Of a stretch of 64,000 nucleotides of DNA, positions 17,440-25,231 are shown piece after piece. The DNA comes from Gloeocapsa sp. PCC 7428 (GTDB lineage: Bacteria > Cyanobacteriota > Cyanobacteriia > Cyanobacteriales > Chroococcidiopsidaceae). The position numbers and the translations under genes are program-made. The stretch spans positions 5,150,001-5,214,000 of the forward strand of contig NC_019745.1 of assembly GCF_000317555.1 (NCBI RefSeq). The letters are read 5' to 3'. Within the stretch, counting starts at the first letter, position 1, and every line of letters starts with the position of its first letter. The notes under the pieces are model-generated. The model was given only the letters and a program-made list of their open reading frames with translations, was not told the DNA's origin and made no database searches.

Positions 17440-18247
17440 CTTAGTTTTAAATCTACTGCCTCAATCACCAATTTACCCCGCGTATCTGAGTGGAAGACAC
17501 CTTCATGCTTTGTTTTTAACGCTTGTAAGTTCGGTAGATAAAACGTTGGGCGATCGCCTTCATGCTTCTAGCGCCGATAAAGCCTTTACTCTTAGCCCAT
17601 TACAAATAAACAAATCAAAACATAACTTGCAATGGGAACATCAACAACTGATCCCTGCTGGTACTCCTTGCTGGTGGAGAATCTCTTTACTCGATGACAC
17701 TTTATTTAACAAACTTACCCAATTATGGCTAAACCTCAATCCAAAACATCCTTGGCATCTTGGTTCGGCTGACTTACACATTACTAGTATTTTAGGTACT
17801 CCCCAGTCAACGCAACCTTGGGCAAATGCGGCTACCTACGCACAATTATACGAGCAAGCTTCTGATATTGAACGCGAACTTGCCTTTCGCTTTTACACTC
17901 CTACTTGCTTTCGTCAAGGTGAATTTGATGCTGCTTTACCGACAAGAGAATGCGTTTTCAACAGCTTACTCCATCGTTGGCAAAAATACAGTGGTATCAG
18001 TTTTGACCCTGATCTAACCGCAGTTATATTTCCCAGTTATTTCAATATTTCTACTACAATGATTGCGGATTCTCGTAGTAAATTTATTGGTTGTGTTGGA
18101 GAAATAACCTATCGAGTTTTAGGTGAAGTTGAGCCAGTAATTATTAAACAAATTAATACACTAGCTGATTTTGCACTCTACTGCGGTGCAGGTAGAAAAA
18201 CAACAATGGGAATGGGAATGCTGCGGAGAATTAGACTTACAAAATAA
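17429..18247 (+). CDS. cas6: CRISPR repeat endoribonuclease Cas6
   Basis: A 272-residue repeat-processing RNase. The C-terminal glycine-rich loop GAGRKTTMGMGM, hallmark of Cas6, is clear, and the N-terminal ferredoxin-like half has SGRHLHALFLTLV, where H residues may act in catalysis. The start at 17429 has GAAGAG upstream and lies inside the preceding dioxygenase gene; an apparent in-frame extension to 17360 is overlap only. It cuts pre-crRNA from the array starting at 20418. cas4 follows 10 bp later. Confidence 0.9.
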   Translation: MPHSLVLNLLPQSPIYPAYLSGRHLHALFLTLVSSVDKTLGDRLHASSADKAFTLSPLQINKSKHNLQWEHQQLIPAGTPCWWRISLLDDTLFNKLTQLWLNLNPKHPWHLGSADLHITSILGTPQSTQPWANAATYAQLYEQASDIERELAFRFYTPTCFRQGEFDAALPTRECVFNSLLHRWQKYSGISFDPDLTAVIFPSYFNISTTMIADSRSKFIGCVGEITYRVLGEVEPVIIKQINTLADFALYCGAGRKTTMGMGMLRRIRLTK

Positions 18248-18257
18248 TTACAAGAAT

Positions 18258-18851
18258 ATGCATGATACCGATTATATTCCGATTGCTGCTCTTAATCAAT
18301 ATACCTACTGTCCGCATCGATGTTGGCGGATGTTTTGTGCAGGTGAATTTAGCGATAATGCTTACACAATTGAAGGCACTAGCTTACACGATCGCGTTCA
18401 CACATTAGGAGATGGACACCGTGAAGAAACTTGGCAAATTCGCGCGATTTGGTTGAAATCTGAACGCTACGGTTTAATTGGCAAAGCTGATTTAATTGAA
18501 TCCACTGACGGTCATTTTTATCCGATTGAATACAAACGGGGAAAGAAAGGAGAATGGGATAACGATGAAATGCAAGTTACCGCACAGGCGCTTTGTGTAG
18601 AAGATATGACAGGTTCGCCCGTAACGCAAGGATACGTTTACTACGCCCAATCACATCAGCGGCAATTGGTCGAAATAACGCAAGAATTACGAGAGGCTGC
18701 GATCGCCACTATTGAAGCTGTTCATAATTTACTCGAAACAGGCAAAATGCCACCAGCAATATACGGTCAACGTTGTACGGGTTGTAGTTTATATTCGCAG
18801 TGTTTACCGCAAGCCACTGCAAAAGTTCAACGCTATCAAGAAGCTAGTTAA
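18258..18851 (+). CDS. cas4: CRISPR adaptation nuclease Cas4
   Basis: A 197-residue RecB-like nuclease with an iron-sulfur cluster. The cluster Cys ligands are in the N-terminal YCPHRCW and the C-terminal CTGCSLYSQC. RecB motifs are GKADLIE and IEYKRGK, with QAL behind them. It trims and selects prespacers with a PAM before Cas1-Cas2 integration. The ATG at 18258 follows cas6 by 10 bp; a longer frame overlapping cas6 is not needed for the domain. Identification is firm. Confidence 0.93.
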   Translation: MHDTDYIPIAALNQYTYCPHRCWRMFCAGEFSDNAYTIEGTSLHDRVHTLGDGHREETWQIRAIWLKSERYGLIGKADLIESTDGHFYPIEYKRGKKGEWDNDEMQVTAQALCVEDMTGSPVTQGYVYYAQSHQRQLVEITQELREAAIATIEAVHNLLETGKMPPAIYGQRCTGCSLYSQCLPQATAKVQRYQEAS

Positions 18852-18868
18852 TTTTATTCTTAATCAAT

Positions 18869-19873
18869 ATGGGTACAGTTTACATTACACAACAAGATGC
18901 TTTTATTGGTAAAACTGATGAGCGTTTGAGTATCAAAGCGAATAAACAAACACTATTAGATGTACCATTAATTAAAGTAGATGGTGTTGTAGTTTTAGGA
19001 CGCGCTACAGTTTCTCCGGCTGCTATTTCAGAATTTTTAGAACGTCACATTCCTTTAAGTTTTCTCACAGCTACAGGGAAATATCTTGGACGTTTAGAAC
19101 CCGAAGTCACGAAAAATATCTTTGTTCGTAAAGCGCAATGGCAAGCTATTGGAGAATCTACACAAGCAGTACATATTGTCAAGGCTTTTGTGCGCGGGAA
19201 ACTCAAAAATTACCGCAATGCATTATTACGCGCCCAACGCTCAAATACCGAACTTGACTTAAATAATAGTATTACACGATTGGAGCAAGCGATCGCACCA
19301 ATTGAAAACACAGATACAATTCCTTCATTGCGTGGTTTAGAAGGTGCGGGTAGTGCTGCATATTTTGGTAGCTTGAAGCAACTTATTCGTGCAGAGGGTT
19401 TTACCTTTACAGTCAGACGCCGTAGACCGCCGACTGATCCTGTTAATGCTTTACTAAGTTTAGGTTATGCTTTGCTTCGCCATGATGTGCAAAGCGCGGT
19501 GAACATTGTCGGATTTGATGCTTATCTGGGATATCTGCACGTTGAACGCTACGGTCGTCCTTCTTTAGCATTAGATTTGATGGAAGAATTTCGACCTTTA
19601 GTTGTCGATGCCGTTGTGTTGTCTGCATTGAATAAGCGATCGCTGCTACCAACAGATTTTACTACTGAACCGCTAAGTCATGCCGTATCGCTGACTCAAG
19701 AGGGGCTGCGAACATTTTTGCGGCTGTACGAACAGAAGAAACAATCAAAATTTAAGCATCCGGTATTAGGACGACAGTGTACATACCAAGAAGCATTTGA
19801 AATCCAAGCACGGTTACTAGCAAAATATCTGATGGGTGAAACAGATAAGTATCCTCCTTTGATACTCAAGTAG
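18869..19873 (+). CDS. cas1: CRISPR integrase Cas1 (type I-D)
   Basis: A 334-residue spacer integrase with all-helical C-terminal catalytic domain. Conserved metal ligands are expected at E in LRGLEGAGSAAYFG, H in LHVERYGRPSLALDLMEE, and the acidic residues in EFRPLVVD, which are all recognisable. The N-terminal beta domain begins MGTVYITQQDAF. It starts 17 bp after cas4 and ends 13 bp before cas2, so adaptation genes form one block. Confidence 0.95.
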   Translation: MGTVYITQQDAFIGKTDERLSIKANKQTLLDVPLIKVDGVVVLGRATVSPAAISEFLERHIPLSFLTATGKYLGRLEPEVTKNIFVRKAQWQAIGESTQAVHIVKAFVRGKLKNYRNALLRAQRSNTELDLNNSITRLEQAIAPIENTDTIPSLRGLEGAGSAAYFGSLKQLIRAEGFTFTVRRRRPPTDPVNALLSLGYALLRHDVQSAVNIVGFDAYLGYLHVERYGRPSLALDLMEEFRPLVVDAVVLSALNKRSLLPTDFTTEPLSHAVSLTQEGLRTFLRLYEQKKQSKFKHPVLGRQCTYQEAFEIQARLLAKYLMGETDKYPPLILK

Positions 19874-19886
19874 AGGAGGCGATGAA

Positions 19887-20156
19887 ATGTATATCGTTGT
19901 GTCTTACGATGTTTCTGAAGATAAGCGCCGCACCAAGATTCACTCAATTCTCAAATCTTACGGTCAGTGGGTACAGTACAGTATTTTTGAATGTAACTTA
20001 ACTGATAGCCAGTATGCGAGAATGCGATCGCGTTTATCTAAACTCATTAAAGCCGAAGATAGCATTCGATTCTACTTTCTGTGTGGATGTTGTCAAGGTA
20101 AAGTTGAAAGACTTGGTGGAGAACAACCACGCGATGAAACCATCTTTTTTGCTTAG
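19887..20156 (+). CDS. cas2: CRISPR adaptation protein Cas2
   Basis: An 89-residue ferredoxin-fold protein with YIVVSYDVSEDKRR at the start, where the Asp of SYDV is the usual catalytic-like residue, and QYSIFECNLTDSQY in the second half. It dimerises between two Cas1 dimers in the integration complex. A strong site (AGGAGG) precedes the ATG. The array leader follows directly. Confidence 0.95.
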   Translation: MYIVVSYDVSEDKRRTKIHSILKSYGQWVQYSIFECNLTDSQYARMRSRLSKLIKAEDSIRFYFLCGCCQGKVERLGGEQPRDETIFFA

Positions 20157-20417
20157 GTGAAACATTATTTGCGCGGAAGGGTAGCTGTTTATCCTAGCTA
20201 AGCTTAAAAAAGTCATGAGAGCCTTTATATAGAAGCCATACAAGCTCCTTTATCCTAATTCTAGATCCGCGCAACTTCTCAAACCTTTATCAAATCTAAC
20301 TTCTCGCTTGTAGTCTCACTAATTTTATTTATGTTCTTGACTTTAAATGCTATAGTTATGTCTATATCGCGCAACTGCACCATGAAAACTACATACTGTA
20401 AACTTTTCAGCCACGTG
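20157..20417 (+). promoter_or_regulatory. CRISPR leader with candidate promoter
   Basis: An AT-rich, gene-free 261 bp between cas2 and the first repeat. A sigma-70-like promoter candidate is TTGACT at 20337-20342 with TCTATA at 20361-20366 (18-bp spacer), about 50 bp before the array. The 9-mer CGCGCAACT occurs at 20268-20276 and again at 20368-20376, exactly 100 bp apart, perhaps a leader protein-binding motif. The leader side is supported by decay of repeats at the other end. Confidence 0.6.
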
Positions 20418-22269
20418 ATTTCAATTAACATAAATCCTTATCAGGGATTGAAACTATCTTGGAAGAATTCGAGCGGGCTAAGCCTTTTTAATTTCAATTA
20501 ACATAAATCCTTATCAGGGATTGAAACTTTCAATGTTTGGACAGCAGGTAAACCCACGCTGAATTTCAATTAACATAAATCCTTATCAGGGATTGAAACA
20601 GCCTGCTAAATCGCTACTGTAAGGCGCTCCGTAATTTCAATTAACATAAATCCTTATCAGGGATTGAAACATGGCACCTCTATTCCTCTCAGTTCGCAAA
20701 CGATGGGGGTATTTCAATTAACATAAATCCTTATCAGGGATTGAAACACTAGCACCACCTTGTTTGGGTACTTTAAAAAACTTAGCATTTCAATTAACAT
20801 AAATCCTTATCAGGGATTGAAACTTCGTCTTCTGGTTTCTCGGTGGCTACTTCCACGTATTTCAATTAACATAAATCCTTATCAGGGATTGAAACTCTAA
20901 CTGCCTCTGTGCCTGTCTTTCCAGAGTCACATTTCAATTAACATAAATCCTTATCAGGGATTGAAACCCAGGAGCATGAATACCCGCAGGTGGCATAACA
21001 GCAGGAGCGAAGATATTTCAATTAACATAAATCCTTATCAGGGATTGAAACCCAGGAGCATGGGGAAAGAGTATTTATCCGTTGGGAATTTCAATTAACA
21101 TAAATCCTTATCAGGGATTGAAACATCGATTAAATCCGCGATCGCATCTAACCAGTTATTTCAATTAACATAAATCCTTATCAGGGATTGAAACCCCAGA
21201 TTTATCGGTTTGTTCCACAGCGATCGCATTTCAATTAACATAAATCCTTATCAGGGATTGAAACGTCGCTGGGGTACGCCGAAATCGCAAGCATCTAATG
21301 CATTTCAATTAACATAAATCCTTATCAGGGATTGAAACAATTTCGCGCTGCTGCATAAGCTGGGAAGATTTTATTTCAATTAACATAAATCCTTATCAGG
21401 GATTGAAACTTTGAGGAACCAGAGTTAGCGTCTGCTTTAGTAGCATTTCAATTAACATAAATCCTTATCAGGGATTGAAACAAAACCCAATACAGGGCAA
21501 AAACCAGCCGCGATCGATTTCAATTAACATAAATCCTTATCAGGGATTGAAACCGCTTAGGGCAGTTTGTAGCACGCAAACTGGGCAATTTCAATTAACA
21601 TAAATCCTTATCAGGGATTGAAACCCTTACGGATTTAAGGGACTTGCAGCGAATGAACCATTTCAATTAACATAAATCCTTATCAGGGATTGAAACAGCC
21701 AATCTTTGTAAAACTGACCGCTATACCTGATTTCAATTAACATAAATCCTTATCAGGGATTGAAACTCGGCGGATTTAAATTTATGTCCTTAACTAAACG
21801 CATTTCAATTAACATAAATCCTTATCAGGGATTGAAACAAGCCCGTAGCATTGTATAAATCCTGGAAGCATACCCAATTTCAATTAACATAAATCCTTAT
21901 CAGGGATTGAAACCTACTAGTTCAGGTTCGGACAACCACATCTTACATTTCAATTAACATAAATCCTTATCAGGGATTGAAACTTTATTTCCAAGGCATT
22001 GCGTACGGCTGCGGGAGTATTTCAATTAACATAAATCCTTATCAGGGATTGAAACTTATGAGCGTTCAAGCAGCAGCAGCAGCGATTGGGATTTCAATTA
22101 ACATAAATCCTTATCAGGGATTGAAACGGATAGCTGACTTGGATCGACTAACTTTTTCCACATTTCAATTAACATAAATCCTTATCAGGGATTGAAACCT
22201 GGAGGTGTAGTACCTCCAATATAAACAGTAGTATTTCAATTAACATAAATCCTTATCAGGGATTGATAC
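20418..22269 (+). CRISPR. Type I-D CRISPR array, 26 repeats of 37 bp and 25 spacers
   Basis: The 37-bp repeat begins ATTTCAATTAAC and ends CAGGGATTGAAAC. Repeat starts are 20418, 20491, 20563, 20634, 20711, 20787, 20859, 20931, 21015, 21088, 21158, 21228, 21302, 21373, 21445, 21517, 21588, 21660, 21730, 21802, 21877, 21947, 22019, 22091, 22162 and 22233. Spacers are 33-40 nt except spacer 8 (47 nt, 20968-21014). Apart from the last, the copies look identical; the last ends GATTGATAC, an A-to-T change at position 35, marking it as the distal end. The repeat ends in GAAAC, the usual 3' end for this type. Confidence 0.98.
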
Positions 22270-22298
22270 GCTACAAATTCGTCTTTTGAGCAGAAGAA

Positions 22299-22335
22299 AA
22301 CTCAATTTAAATAAATATTTTCAGCAGTTGAAATC
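22299..22335 (+). repeat. Decayed 27th CRISPR repeat downstream of the array
   Basis: This stretch aligns along its length with the repeat (TCAATTTAAATAAAT and TCAGCAGTTGAAAT portions), with several substitutions and a 1-nt loss. It lies 29 bp after the last recognisable repeat, so 22270-22298 may be an old, shortened spacer. Confidence 0.6.
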
Positions 22336-22477
22336 AAAAAAAGCGATAGATTTTGGCACGCTTTTATTTGTAATTAATACTATTTTTATATGCATATTGT
22401 TGTTTAATTCATAAAGGTTTATTGAGCATTGGCTCAAACTCTTATCTATGCAGATTTCTTTTTGTTAAGCTCTTAAG

Positions 22478-23299
22478 CTAGCTAAGACGGGCAGGTAGGA
22501 GGGAGATCGCTACGATCGCTAAAAATAGCAGAGCAGAAACAGTTTCCAGCGTTGCAACGTTTTGAATTCGAGTGGTTCGATACCAATCTTGCCGCACCAG
22601 AATCAAGCCCAACTTGAGCAGCACTATGCCAAAGGCGATCGCAGCGATCAGAGTCAGCCAGCCGATGTACCAAAGAACTCCAACAACTACACTTGCGATC
22701 GCATGATAAATCAACCCTGGAACAAGCGATGCAGTCTTGGGTTTGCGCAGTTTTACGGTAAAAATGGCACTGCTAAAAAACAGCGTGTTTAAGATCCACA
22801 AACCTATTACCGAAACCACCCAAGTTCCGGTTGTCGCAACATAGGCAAAAGGAGCAGCAAGGCAAACAGCAGCAAAGGTGAGTAGTTCATTCGTTACCGA
22901 TTTCTGCTGGCGATAAAAAACCGAAATGGCATCAATCGCAAAAGCGGCGATCGCACCTAAATACAACCACAGTAACACAGGTATTTGCAGGTACAAATAA
23001 ACCGCAAGACTCAATGCTATTGCAGTGTAAATTCCGCCCCAAACAAGAAATCGGGGTTTCCAACTGCGCCGTTGTTTAATTTGCAATACTAAAGGATGCT
23101 CTGCCTGAAATCCTGCAAAAGCACAAATCAGCGCTAGCGTTGTTGCTAACGTCCACTGTTGCGCTGCTGCTGCTCCAGTTAGAAATGACACAAATAGCAC
23201 AACATAGACTCCATGCTCTGGTGAAAATGTAGGACGATACCAAATTGGAGCATGAGAAGTAGAAGTTTGTTGAATAGAGTTGGGTTGCGAAGGCGTCAT
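22478..23299 (-). CDS. YwiC-like integral membrane protein
   Basis: A 273-residue protein with about eight predicted transmembrane helices. The start carries the family's typical motif near the first helix, here SPEHGVYVVLF (compare PxEHGxW), and later FAIDAISVFYRQQKSVTNELL. YwiC proteins in Bacillus lie beside nitrate-respiration genes, but their function is not established. The gene lies on the minus strand after the array and its start is 419 bp from the next gene. I infer no connection to the CRISPR locus. Confidence 0.75.
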   Translation of the reverse strand: MTPSQPNSIQQTSTSHAPIWYRPTFSPEHGVYVVLFVSFLTGAAAAQQWTLATTLALICAFAGFQAEHPLVLQIKQRRSWKPRFLVWGGIYTAIALSLAVYLYLQIPVLLWLYLGAIAAFAIDAISVFYRQQKSVTNELLTFAAVCLAAPFAYVATTGTWVVSVIGLWILNTLFFSSAIFTVKLRKPKTASLVPGLIYHAIASVVVGVLWYIGWLTLIAAIAFGIVLLKLGLILVRQDWYRTTRIQNVATLETVSALLFLAIVAISLLPARLS

Positions 23300-23718
23300 T
23301 GACGTATCTCCTTAATGGCATTCACAAAATTGAAAACCAGTCAATAACTAAATCAGAACAGTGAGATGACGGGTAGATTTGCGACAACTTAGCGATAACC
23401 TCAAGCAACACTACCAATTTCAGAAATGTTCGCAAACTAATCGATGCAATCAGCGCTGTGATGCTTAAATGTAGGGGCAAAAGAGAGAGTGCAAGCACGG
23501 TATCCCTGTCTAGACAATGGCTCACAAGGTATGCAGAATAACCAGAAGCTTGAACAGTATCAGAATTAATTATGTCAGAGTTTGTTAATTTATTTGGCAT
23601 AGTTGAGCGATCGCGCGGTAATTTTGTAAAATTGAATACAGAAATATTTTAATTGGGTTCCTCAGTTTGCTGTAGGGAAGTTTTTATTAAGTTAATGGAT
23701 TTGAGACGGAGAACGAGT
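23300..23718. other. Intergenic region upstream of the YwiC-like gene
   Basis: A 419-bp stretch with one minus-strand reading frame (23322-23600) lacking a start-site signal and homology I can recognise. I treat it as non-coding. Both flanking genes start from here, so it must contain two divergent promoters. Confidence 0.5.
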
Positions 23719-23967
23719 ATGTCGCTTCAATCAAGCAATCAAATTTGTCGTTTAACACCTGCACTAGAAGGCGCGATCGCTGCAAGTTGGAATCCAGTTT
23801 GCCACATCACTTACACGCGCGATACTTGGGTTAAGCTGCTGCAATCGCCTAGTGAATACGCATTTGACGAAGCCAAATTGCTTTGTCAGGAATCCTCAGA
23901 TACCTGGCTTGCCTGGGTACCGGATCATGGTGAAGTTCTTCTCGACAGAAGCGATTTCTATTGTTGA
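23719..23967 (+). CDS. Conserved small cyanobacterial protein of unknown function
   Basis: An 82-residue soluble protein beginning at the ATG at 23719, which has GGAG 7 nt upstream. Upstream in-frame ATG and TTG codons lack a site. It has a Trp-containing centre (ASWNPVCHITYTRDTW) and ends in DRSDFYC. No domain is recognised. It is followed after 27 bp by another small gene on the same strand, so the two may be co-transcribed. Confidence 0.6.
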   Translation: MSLQSSNQICRLTPALEGAIAASWNPVCHITYTRDTWVKLLQSPSEYAFDEAKLLCQESSDTWLAWVPDHGEVLLDRSDFYC

Positions 23968-23994
23968 TTGAAGGAATGAAATTGGTTAACAGCA

Positions 23995-24231
23995 ATGAAT
24001 ACCGAGTCAGTTATCGATTGGGATGAAATGTTTGAGTATCTACCAGGAACGATTGTAGAACTCAAAAACAACCCAGGCATTTTGTATCGGATTGATTACT
24101 ATGAAGCCATGATGGTACCTCCGATCTGGCTAGTTGGCGATCCGCGTCCGCGTTACCCAGGTGAATTGCGGATTGTATCGCGTCGAGAAGTACAAAGCTG
24201 TGAGTTAGAGCCACAACCGTCATTAGTGTAA
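23995..24231 (+). CDS. Conserved small protein of unknown function
   Basis: A 78-residue acidic protein beginning MNTESVIDWDEMFEYLPGT, with a compact beta-rich middle (VELKNNPGILYRIDYYEAMM) and a proline-rich linker. It has no recognisable family. It lies 27 bp after the preceding small gene, suggesting a bicistronic unit. Confidence 0.55.
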   Translation: MNTESVIDWDEMFEYLPGTIVELKNNPGILYRIDYYEAMMVPPIWLVGDPRPRYPGELRIVSRREVQSCELEPQPSLV

Positions 24232-24480
24232 GGTTTGTTTCAAACCGGAGTCTTTTCTGTCACGATTCATAGAAAGCGTAATTGGGTTTCAATAAGAAAG
24301 CTATGCTTAATTCACTTCAGACGCTCCAATAGAGTTCTTTGGCTTAAGTTAAGACTGGATCTGAAAAGATTCTTATCTTTGAGTTTGTATAAAGTCAGGC
24401 TGCCTCGCGTTGTTTCCTCACGGGTATTAGGCGATCGCGTGCGTTGCTCAAATTTTATTATATTAAGGCAATACTAAAAC

Positions 24481-24492
24481 TGAGCTAGCTCA
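24481..24492. promoter_or_regulatory. Perfect palindrome TGAGCTAGCTCA upstream of osmC
   Basis: Third perfect copy of the motif, 63 bp before the osmC ATG and 28 nt before a TATAAA -10 hexamer at 24521-24526. The bases TTTGACAGACTA between motif and hexamer agree in 10 of 12 positions with the same place at the 5801-6259 operon. Confidence 0.65.
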
Positions 24493-24520
24493 ATAAACGA
24501 AGTAAAAATGTTTGACAGAC

Positions 24521-24526
24521 TATAAA
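24521..24526 (+). promoter_or_regulatory. Candidate -10 hexamer of osmC
   Basis: TATAAA lies 28 nt after the palindrome and 29 bp before the start codon, with GACAGAC just before it. No good -35 is present, so the palindrome may be where an activator sits. Confidence 0.5.
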
Positions 24527-24554
24527 TCACTAAAGTTTAACGGTTAGGAGAGTT

Positions 24555-24992
24555 ATGCCAGCATTACAACGGACTGCATCAGCGACTTGGAATGGCACCG
24601 TAAAAGAAGGGCAAGGTCAAATTAGTGCAGCAAGTGGAGTATTGCAAAATATTCCCTACAGCTTTGCTACGCGGTTTGAGAATCAACCAGGAACCAATCC
24701 AGAAGAACTCATTGCTGCTGCTCATGCTGCGTGTTACAGTATGGCACTCACGCTGACGCTCAACCAAAAAGGATACCAGCCCCAACAGGTTCAAACCCAG
24801 GCTACGTGTACTATTGAATCTCAAGATGGAGGCTTCAAAATCACAAAAATGCAGTTAGAAACACAAGGTGATATATCAGGCATTGATGCTGAAACATTCA
24901 ATCAAATCGCCCAAGAAGCCGAACAGATTTGTCCTGTTTCTAATGCGTTACGAGGTAGTGTGGCGATCGACTTAAAAGCTTCTTTAAAGTAA
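24555..24992 (+). CDS. osmC: OsmC/Ohr-family hydroperoxide reductase
   Basis: A 145-residue thiol peroxidase. The two catalytic cysteines are C60 in AAHAACYSMAL and C126 in QICPVSNAL, and R40 in FATRFEN is the conserved arginine. Length and motif order match OsmC, which reduces organic hydroperoxides in the cytoplasm. The start is preceded by a GGAG-like site (TTAGGAGAGTT). Upstream is a perfect TGAGCTAGCTCA and a TATAAA hexamer, suggesting control by the same factor as the stress operons at 6-8 kb. Confidence 0.92.
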   Translation: MPALQRTASATWNGTVKEGQGQISAASGVLQNIPYSFATRFENQPGTNPEELIAAAHAACYSMALTLTLNQKGYQPQQVQTQATCTIESQDGGFKITKMQLETQGDISGIDAETFNQIAQEAEQICPVSNALRGSVAIDLKASLK

Positions 24993-25231
24993 AAACCAGC
25001 TTTTGACAGAATTAAGTTCTGATACTGTTTAAGGATGAGCCTCCTATTTACGGAGTTTGAGTGATTCTTGTACCAACTTTAAATTACCAGCATTCTTGGT
25101 AATTATTATGTAAAAATTTTACGTACTTTCAAGCGATAGTACAATTTGTATCAACAACACAATTTAGTTCAAGGCTTCGATAGAGTTTGAAACCCTGAAC
25201 TATAATAAGCACTCCCATTAAAATAATTTTT

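Larger units (their letters stand above)
24232..24554. other. Intergenic region upstream of osmC
   Basis: About 320 bp, including a plus-strand reading frame (24235-24477) of odd composition (rich in Arg and Leu) that I do not accept as a gene. The useful signals are the palindrome at 24481-24492 and TATAAA at 24521. Confidence 0.6.

Noticed and set aside
21977-22177. 66-codon ORF with a repeated peptide
   Set aside because: It is read-through of CRISPR repeats and spacers; the repeated peptide is the translated repeat.
23322-23600. 92-codon minus-strand ORF beside the YwiC-like gene
   Set aside because: No ribosome site, no recognisable family, composition unlike neighbouring genes.
24235-24477. 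80-codon plus-strand ORF upstream of osmC
   Set aside because: Arg/Leu-rich noise, no start-site signal, overlaps the osmC promoter region.
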